Shown one piece after another: positions 56,907-64,000 of a stretch of 64,000 nt of DNA. The position numbers and the translations under genes are program-made. Location of the stretch: the NCBI RefSeq assembly GCF_002575655.3, contig NC_053041.3, positions 117,892,318 through 117,956,317 on the forward strand, written 5' to 3'. A model generated the notes under the pieces. It was not told where the DNA came from. It saw nothing but the letters and a program-made list of their open reading frames with translations, and did not search any database. This DNA is from Aegilops tauschii subsp. strangulata (lineage: Eukaryota > Streptophyta > Magnoliopsida > Poales > Poaceae). How positions within the stretch are numbered: the first letter of the stretch is position 1; each line of letters opens with the position of its first letter.

Positions 56907-57979
56907 GGCGGACGTAGTGCATGGAGGAGACCAGGTGCAGATGTAGTGCGGTGTGAATCGTGTCGGGCCTGGCCACGCATAAATAGTGGGCAGCGTCCAG
57001 GCCAAGCGGTGGGCTGACGGAGTGGGTTTCTTGGTAGCCACACTTGTTTAATATCGGCAGACGAACGAACGAGTAGTCGGTTTGAATGCGGAGAGAACCG
57101 TCTGGTCATGTCGCTCAAGCATTGAACATATGCGGACATCGGGACGAGGCGGGGGTGGTGCTCTCGACCGACGCGCCGCTTCAATGGCGGCTCTAGTGTG
57201 AGGTCGCTTCCGCCCCGGGCTAACATGAATACGGCGATGGCGCTCTGGAGCAGCGCTGACTGGCATGAATGTGCAGCGACTACTTCACGCGGGAAAGGAA
57301 GAGGGTTTTGGGTGGGTCCAAGGTGTCCGTCGCGTATGTGGCAGCAGCCTGGACACCCGCAAAGTCCCTCTGGTTGGCCTCCGGCTTGCGGGAAAATGGA
57401 CGCTTGAACCGACCTGCGGACGGATGAGGTACGCCGTTGGATGAAAAATTGCGTCTGAACCGCTTGATCCAGACGGATGCGGATGGTTTAGGGGTCATCA
57501 TCGAAGATGCCCTTAGGCTGGCATTTCTACTCAACACTGCTAATGTCTTGCTACTCATCTGTTCGGTCAACCTCGTGGCTGACGGACAAAAATGAACACA
57601 TCTCAACACTTTCTCAAGAACAAACTTGCCATTACATTGAGACAGAGTGTAACACAGTACATGCTATCTCCACAGCGCACGACTACATGCTTCACGCTGC
57701 AGTCAAACAAAGTTGTGATGCTGATCAAGGGAGGCGGCCTGTACATTCTTGATTCATTAGACTAAGTATTCATTCCTGAATGTCTCCTACTCCCATATTC
57801 TCAACGTAGCATTGTTCTCTCTCTCTTTCTGGTGGGGGTGCATTGTTCTCTTCTTGCATTGTCTTTTGCTTATTGTAGGTGTTTGAGAGATAGATAGTGA
57901 ACTCCTCGATAGAGAATACAAACATATTTGATCGGTTATCCTCGTATATATATATGAACCGTTAATAATGTATCTTGTA

Positions 57980-58040
57980 CTCCCTCCGTTCCGATTTACT
58001 CGTCGTGGTTTTAGTTCAAAGTAAATCATAACGGAGGGAG
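57980..58040. mobile_element. Stowaway-type MITE, 61-bp deletion derivative
   Basis: CTCCCTCCGTTCCGATTTAC at the left and its inverted partner ending ACGGAGGGAG at 58040, flanked by TA (57978-57979 and 58041-58042). Confidence 0.85.
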
Positions 58041-58161
58041 TAGTTGCTAGAATTTTATTCCATGATACATTTTTGGGGGGAAGGTCTTCACTTATGACCA
58101 TGTGTAATGCAAGACAACAAGACCGTGTGCTAGCTTTTATATTTTCTTTTTGCTTCGTCTT

Positions 58162-58163
<2 letters not shown>

Positions 58164-58222
<59 letters not shown>
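58164..58222. repeat. (CT)n microsatellite
   Basis: About 29 uninterrupted CT units. The long Arg-Glu minus-strand frame over it is a translation of the repeat. Confidence 0.98.
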
Positions 58223-58224
<2 letters not shown>

Positions 58225-59538
58225 GGTGTACCATGTAAAAGTATAACCAAAGGGAGATGATGTGGTGCATATATCATTATGGCCCCAAAATTATAATATC
58301 CTATATTCCTAAATAGGTATTTTCTCAAACATGCAAATCGGACATACCTCACAAGTTTCCATTGTACGGCATTTCCATTCAAGAGATACGCATGCAGGCA
58401 TGCCACGGCAGCAGCTCGCATTTCTATTCTTGCATATATCATTGCTCACAAACACAATCAAATATTAGTTCTACCACACTTGAAATATATAACTCTACAT
58501 GTGTGTCTTCATCTCCTTGTCATGCCCCCTCTCCGGCAGATCAAACCTCCCTTCATTTCTTTGAAGAAAGTTGAAGATCTCCTTAACTTTAGGCTTCACA
58601 ATAAAGATGGTGGTTGAGTGTATGAGGTGGTAACATCAAGAGCATAAAGTGTTGGTGCTGATGGAAGCGATGTTAGAGGGTTAGGGTTGGCATTGGGATT
58701 GGGGACAATAGAGTTGGATAAGAACTAGTGCCCCCTTGAGATGACCAAAGGGATGGGTGGGGCTGACAACAACCATATTTGGGTCAAAGACCGAGCATCA
58801 AGGCAATGTGGGGAGACGTCTAGTGGATGAGTCGGAGATGCATCAATAAGACAATGTGGGTGGCGACATTGCCTCCAGAGACAAGAACAACGGGAGAGTT
58901 GTGGGATAGTCCTAACATCATAATGGACTAGAAAATATTTTTTAGGATATTCGGCTCTTCTAGAACCTACCACCAAAATACCAATTAGAGCTAAGTGAAA
59001 CAAAAATGGTTTTCCATGTCATGACAAATCATAACAATTTAGACTAGATGGGTTTAGATATAACTTTATATATGTAATAAAAGAATCATCTAGAATGAGG
59101 AGAGATTTGTTAAAATCTTTTAGGGGTAATGTTTTTCTTCATGACAGGGCTTAGGGGAACAAAATTAGTTTCCATGAGATGGTAAATGAGAACAGTTTAT
59201 ATTGGTAGGCTTTTGAAAGAATTTTTATTTCCCCTAATGTATACAAAGCACCTAGGATGATCGGAGATTTGGTTCCATTCCTTTAAGGATAGTGTTTTTC
59301 ACTATCCTCTTCTAGGAAACCCCTAATGTTGCATCAACTCAACCTAAAAGGATAAAAATAATACATCAAAGCAAAGAGGTTGGAAAATTCTTACTTTAGT
59401 CACTTTGATCTTCAAAATGAATCTAATAATTGTTGAGAGAGCTTTCCAAATGCGGTTTATAAGGCATAGACAGTTATCCAACCATATTGGGATTGTAATT
59501 TATCTCCTGAAAGAGTTTTATAAAAACTCAAAAATGCA

Positions 59539-59865
59539 TTAACCAGAGTGGTCAGCAGACTCGCTGGCAACTAAGTGCGATATAAAGTCTAGACTAGTAT
59601 CTAGCCAGGACATAGAGGCCGCCGAATGGTACTTAAATTGTACTAGAGCATGTGCAAAAGACTTACATGACCGACGATGGAACATAAACTCGTAGGCATT
59701 AAACATGGCCATGCAAGTGCTTATAGCTTCTCGCAGGAGCACACCATAGTTTGCAAGATAATAATCTCTTGCATTGAGCGCTTGGACCAGACCTTATGAA
59801 TACGACTCCAGGATCACTCTATGAACGCCTAGATTAGTCAATTCCTCAATTGCAGCGAGGCACGT
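59539..59865 (-). pseudogene. RNase H-like (RVT_3 type) fragment
   Basis: Minus-strand frames give LTNLGVHRVILESYS, a stop near 59794, then ALNARDYYLANYGVLLREA and FMFHRRSCKSFAHALVQF, ending at 59539. This is the beta-alpha pattern and the HRRSC..AHALV ending of the RNase H-like domain common in plant LINE-derived proteins. Catalytic residues cannot all be placed. It is a degraded piece with no start. Confidence 0.5.
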
Positions 59866-60439
59866 TAAGAATGCGTTTGGTAGTCTACATGGTTTTTGGC
59901 CTCCTTGTGTCTATGTCCCAGCTGGGCTTGACTGAGTGAATAGAGACAAAAACCATGTTGTACACATAATTCGTTTGCTTGTATTCCCCCTATCTTGCTG
60001 AGCTGAACACATGCACGAGTGTTTGCTTGCAAGCCTCTGCTAACCATAGGCAAAGGTGTTTGATTGCATACAACACATGCAGTATGGTAACCTCTTGTTC
60101 TAGCGATGAGATTACCAGCAGACACATGGTCATAGGCGCACATATCAAATCTTAAACTAACAGTCACATTTGAACAACTATTGACTGACAGGTGCTACGC
60201 TTTGTCATGCCTGGTCGGCAGGTGCTACGCACGACAAATCTTTCAAAGACTTCAAGCTGTGTCGGCTGGTGGTACTTGGCAGCATGGTGCTGAGATGTAT
60301 CAGTGGCGACCGCGACGTGCTCAGCTGTTTGCGCGCAAGGAGGAGGTGCCGTTGGGCGCGGTGGTGGCGTCGACGATAGCTAGACCGAGCAAGGTTGATG
60401 CATCAGTACAGTTCTGAAGATGGAGCGGTGGCAGTTGGC
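59866..60439. other. No gene seen
   Basis: The left part (59866-60140) may be a short transposon starting at GCGTTTGGTAGTC. A GGTGCTACGC phrase is repeated at 60192 and 60221. The GC-rich stretch 60230-60420 is open on the plus strand for 78 codons without a recognisable domain and could be the end of a LINE ORF. Confidence 0.35.
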
Positions 60440-60735
60440 GGCGGCGGCCTCTGAGAGCACGCCGGACCGGCGAGACCCATGCCCGGCAGGCGTCCTGGAT
60501 GGGACCTCAGGTCTTATATGTTAGGTTTGGCTGCGATGTCTGTTTGGTATTAGGACCAGGCTATCTGCGCCCCTTCATCAACTGGATAGGTGTAGCGACA
60601 GTTTATTGCTTAGACAGCGGCTTTAGTCTTACTGTTGTATTACTTTGTAAGGTCTTATGAGAATAATTATTAAAGTGACCGTATGCATCGCCCAGATGCA
60701 GAGGCCGGGGGTCATCCTCCTTTTCTAAAAAAAAC
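60440..60735 (+). mobile_element. LINE-like retroposon 3' tail
   Basis: Ends ATGCAGAGGCCGGGGGTCAT...CTAAAAAAAA (about 60697-60735), the form of 3' tail I associate with grass L1-type LINEs, ending in a short A-run. The 5' boundary is not visible and no coding domain was recognised. It may connect with the RNase H fragment nearby, which lies on the opposite strand and so would be a separate piece. Confidence 0.4.
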
Positions 60736-60810
60736 GTAGTACATTAAGAACCATAGCCGTAATTGACATGCAGTACTAAAGAAAACACCCTAATAGTCCA
60801 ACGCAAATGC

Positions 60811-60924
60811 TTACTGGTGCTTCTTGCACTTGACCACCACCTCAACACCATTGATGTCGAAGACGATGACCTTGAAGCTATCGACATTCAACACCTTGAA
60901 GGTGACGAGGTACTCGATTTTCAG
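60811..60924 (-). pseudogene. C-terminal fragment of an unrecognised gene
   Basis: The minus strand reads EYLVTFKVLNVDSFKVIVFD and ends VEVVVKCKKHQ at TAA 60813-60811. The regular beta-strand pattern looks like the end of a real protein domain. I cannot name the family. No start or upstream exon was found, and a CACTAGTACAAG-like sequence at 60947 lies just beyond its 5' side. Confidence 0.35.
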
Positions 60925-61035
60925 CTGGTGAGCTACGTCGAAGAGGCACTAGTACAAGATTCCCTTATTAGCATCGTGCTAAAGTGCGTACTAGCGACAT
61001 TCCGCCACGCCGCTAGTAATGTTGCAACTTGGTGA

Positions 61036-62254
61036 AAATCAGTTCAGGGCTCCAAGCTGCTTGTGGCCTTTTACGAAGATAGATGCTCGAAATCGAAAGG
61101 AACTCACCGTCGAATAAAAAGTGCACGTACCTTTTTCAGCTTCACGTGGTATACATGGGGTGGGCGGGAACAAAATAAAATGAAGGGCTAGATCAGTAAA
61201 ACAATTAAGCTTGTGTGGTAGACGACTCTGAAGATATGCTATTTTTCAATTGACAGACAAGTTCCTGAAAATGTTGTTTTTCACGAGGAAATCTTCCGGA
61301 AATGTTACTTTTCAAAGACCCTTTTGGGAAATATTCACTCATCAATCATCGTCATGAACAAACTTATCCCTGCTATGCTGGATGATTCTGTGTCGTGCAG
61401 ACTTTATCAACAGCATAGCATTGATAACTCGGCCCGCTCGTCCTGATAACTGGAGGATAATCAGCAGCCCGTGGCTGAACATTCCAAGGATCATTATCTG
61501 GATCGGCTTTAATTCCTTTCAACACATCTTGTGTGTCTCATCTGTCTAAAACAAAGTCAAAACTTGTGTATGGATCGCATGTGCCTTGATGCGGCGGCAG
61601 ATGCATCTGGGAGTTGCATGCCAAGTGTTCCAACAGACTGACCACCGCTGCCAGCAGGCCTCTGCCTAACCCGCCACTACTACCCAGGCGACAACGACCA
61701 GCAACGACATACAGCAACTAGCCGAGGCGACACCTTGCATGCATGGCTAATTAAGCCTCCGCGGTTTCCACGAGGCGTGGGACGGGAGCCAGAACCATGC
61801 CGGGCCGTCGCCGGTTTCCACCGATTCACGAAAGCGACGGGTCTGCCGGCGGCGCAGCCCCAGTTGCGGGAGGCAAATTTGACAATTTTGACCTCGGGAC
61901 GAAATCATTTCACAGAATGAACTGGGTGTTAAACTATTTCACTCCTCTGACCTTTTTATGTAGCGCCCGTCACGCTGGCGCCACACCCTACTGTGCCGCG
62001 CCTAGCGCGGCGGCGTTGCACTCCTGTCCACCGTGGCTGCCCCTGGGCCCGCACCCAGCAGTGCAGCACCTCCGAGCTAGGCGCCACACATGTAAAGTGC
62101 AGCGCCTAGCGCGTAGGCGCTGCACTGTGACTTATCCAGCCACTTGGCTGGCCCCCCTCCCCCCACACACCACACACTCTCCCACTCTCTCCCCGAGCTT
62201 TGCCCCCTCTCCCACTCTCCCCCCCTCTCAAATCCACTCCCAAATCTTGCAAAT
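61036..62254. other. Spacer with transposon-end-like repeats
   Basis: 61036-61950 has no gene. From 61963 to 62135 several GC-rich phrases recur, such as GCGCCTAGCGCG (61997 and 62101), GGCGCCACAC (61979 and 62080) and GCAGCGCCTAGCGC. These look like the end region of a transposon that carries the plant-mobile-domain gene to the right. A CT-rich tract (62150-62230) follows. Confidence 0.4.
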
Positions 62255-63715
62255 TTAAAGAATTTGTCCGTGGATTTCGAAGTCAAACCCTCCCTCAAGG
62301 TAATATTCTCCGATCCCCTTGTTTTGATCCGGCGGGTGTGGCTGGAACAAACCAAACTGGCGGAACACCCGATGTGGCAGGTGAAGCTCAACCGCCCAGT
62401 TGCATATCAGTGGGCACCACATATGCCAGGGATTCCTATCCCTAGTGCACATCGGATTCAGCCTGAACTCCATAGGGTTACCAAAACTCTCTTCTTTTCC
62501 ATACGGCTCCCATTCCACCTGCAAAATTGGATAGAATGCAAAATTGATATCGAGTTACGATACAAGCATGCTAATCACTTATGCAATGTCGGTTCACCTG
62601 CTCAGGCGTGATTGCGTCCAGCTCGCTCTTGTACAACTTGTACATGACCGAGGGATCATCAGTCGTCTCATTTAACACATCCCACTTGTGAGCCCAAGTG
62701 GGGAGCCGTAGTGGATCGTCTTTGTCGTCCCAATCCTCGTACTTCACGGTCTTCGGTCGTCCAACCGGCAAACGCTCCCAGCTCCATACGGAAAGTGCGA
62801 GCAGACAACCACCAATACCTCCAGTGTGCCTACAAGAGGCTTCGTCCAACTGCACATAAAAGAGAACATGGTCAAATTTGCCGCAAGAGCGCATTGATAA
62901 TGTATAAATGAAGTGAAAAGGAAACAACTTCATACCTGCCGATACAAGTAAGTCAGTGTCGCCGAACCCCAACTCCATTTGCTATCGAAGACGGTCAACG
63001 CCTTCAGCCACATTCATGGAGCATTCTTGCCTGTGCCATCAGCAAACATAGTCCTGGATATCACGTACCACATGTAGACACGAGCATATGTCTTCACCGT
63101 GTCCTCATTAGGATCCTCGGGGCAAGTACCGAAGTTCGATGATATCCACGTGAAAGTAGCGGTGGCTGCGACTCTTTCCTTCTTCTTGTCTTCTGCTTCT
63201 GGTTCCCGAGGCTCCGGAGGAACCATACCGATAAGGGCATGCATCTGCGCGCGCCACCCATCAGAATCGGTGTTCATACATAAAGGATTCCCATCGATAG
63301 GAAGACCGGTGATCATAGCAATATCCTGGAGCGTCACGGTCATCTCCCCGGTCCGAAGATGGAAAGTGTGTGTCTCCGGCCTCCAATAATCAATAAGCGC
63401 GGTGAGTGCTGCAGCATTGTTGGGTGGCGTCGACCGGCTGACCAACTGAATGAAAGGGAGATGTCCTGGCTCCCTTACATACGGTGTGTACCGCTCATCA
63501 TAGCGCATCCATCCAAGGGTGACCCCGTGAGACCGAAGCTTCAGAGGTGCAAGCTCCTACAAACAAACAAATCATAACATTACATATGGGGCATTTGTGT
63601 TTGAAAAAAATACGAAATTCATAACACCGGCCACTTTCAGTATTACCCGCTGCTCCACCGACATAGCGTACGACCGGTGTTGTTTGTCCCAGTGATCATC
63701 GAGAAGCCAAACCAT
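62255..63715 (-). pseudogene. Plant-mobile-domain (MAIN-like, PF10536) gene, disrupted
   Basis: Exons on the minus strand: 63715-63647 (MVWLLDDHWDKQHRSYAMSV), 63556-62936, 62849-62598 and 62518 to about 62280, all with GT..AG introns. Exon 2 holds the domain core (TFHLRTGEMTVTLQDIAMIT, then GLPIDGNPLC). Exon 3 has GGIGGCLLALSVWSWERLPV, and exon 4 has MCTRDRN and HLPHRVFRQFGLFQPHPP. The order and spacing fit the aminotransferase-like plant mobile domain, found in MAIN/MAIL proteins and in many transposons. A TGA at 63016-63014 interrupts exon 2 while the frame continues beyond it. The short first exon may not be the true N-terminus, as upstream exons could lie outside the window. Confidence 0.75.
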
Positions 63716-64000
63716 CCTAACAATTTCAACAAAGCATTCTTGTCAACACGATTATATTTTCAATTCAAAAAAACTAAAGTAGGCATACTAGATGCAACCA
63801 TATCAATCTATGTATCCAACCATATCAAATCAAACAAAACTAATAAACTAGGGTTCCACAAATAACTAGACCTACTTCATACAAATAACTTTTCCATAAA
63901 CTAGGCCTACTTCATACAAATAACTTCATACAAATAACTTTTCCATAAACTAAACTAGGGTTCCACAAATCAAACAAACAAGGGTTGTAATCCATGCAAA
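63716..64000. other. AT-rich sequence to the window edge
   Basis: A phrase ACTAGGCCTACTTCATACAAATAACTT and shorter versions repeat at about 63868, 63900 and 63922. Probably intron or upstream DNA of the plant-mobile-domain gene. No exon recognised. Confidence 0.4.

Larger units (their letters stand above)
680..57512. mobile_element. Outermost DNA transposon (PIF/Harbinger-like, tentative), split by a LINE
   Basis: The left end (680-770) and the reverse complement of the right end (57430-57512) are imperfect inverted repeats of roughly 80 bp. Both start GGGC.TC, continue through a GACCC/CCTCAA-type stretch and reach a shared CATCCAA block. The flanking trinucleotides are TAA on the left and TTA on the right, so a 3-bp TWA target duplication typical of Harbinger elements is only approximate. 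The native sequence is limited to 680-917 and 55407-57512. The rest is the LINE and everything nested in it. The right arm holds a broken minus-strand ORF (56460-56906). The superfamily assignment is an inference. Confidence 0.5.
57516..59538. other. Right flank, repeats only
   Basis: Outside the transposon stack. Contains a Stowaway-type MITE (57980-58040), a CT microsatellite (58164-58222) and two diverged copies of a ~155-bp block (about 59000-59145 and 59150-59310). The blocks share ...GATTTG and GTGTTTTTC-like phrases. I see no gene. Confidence 0.5.

Noticed and set aside
58161..58442. 93-codon minus-strand frame with an Arg-Glu repeat tail
   Set aside because: Translation of the CT microsatellite and unstructured flank.
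60947..61020. CACTAGTACAAG as a CACTA terminus
   Set aside because: No matching inverted end or 3-bp duplication was found in the remaining window, so it is only a resemblance.

Overview
This window is intergenic DNA from a large grass genome, almost certainly Triticeae (wheat, Aegilops or barley type). The main clue is a complete copia retrotransposon whose LTRs begin TGTTGGAAATATGCCC, the head of the Angela/WIS/BARE-1 group. CACTA, Stowaway and Helitron ends and grass-type F-box/FBD, plant-mobile-domain and DEDD-exonuclease sequences agree with this. I see no clear ordinary host gene outside transposons, no tRNA or rRNA gene and nothing prokaryotic.

Most of the window (about 0.7-57.5 kb) is one stack of nested insertions that can be read from its target-site duplications (TSDs). 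Outermost is a DNA transposon (680-57512, GGGC.TC termini, tentative). A LINE (918-55394) sits inside it, with a 12-bp TSD and a short poly(A) tail. A 47.3-kb CACTA-type transposon (3302-50607, 26-bp TIRs, 3-bp TSD ATG) splits ORF1 of the LINE. Two copia elements sit inside the CACTA: an Angela/WIS/BARE-like element (14363-23120, TSD GGGAT) and an element with LTRs of only 95 bp (39321-48027, TSD GTCTT). The second is itself split by a 4.18-kb insertion that looks like a solo LTR (41772-45949, TSD TGCTC).

The CACTA is the most interesting object. Its ends are built from tandem repeats: 71-bp units on the left, 44-bp units and GGGCC-rich units on the right. It carries the 3' exons of a Transposase_24 (Ptta/En/Spm) gene, but I find no TNP2-type transposase. 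It also carries host-gene-like cargo: a broken F-box/LRR/FBD gene with introns still in place, an intact 239-residue DEDDy 3'-5' exonuclease-like gene, an unrecognised spliced gene with one internal stop, an unrecognised minus-strand gene with amplified exon blocks, and a Helitron 3' end. It therefore looks like a non-autonomous, gene-carrying CACTA that later took in retrotransposons.

Right of the stack (57.5-64 kb) are degraded pieces: Stowaway-like MITEs, a (CT)n microsatellite, an RNase H-like fragment, a LINE-like 3' tail and a multi-exon plant-mobile-domain (MAIN-like) pseudogene on the minus strand. Apart from the exonuclease ORF, and possibly the Transposase_24 3' exons, every coding sequence recognised here is interrupted.
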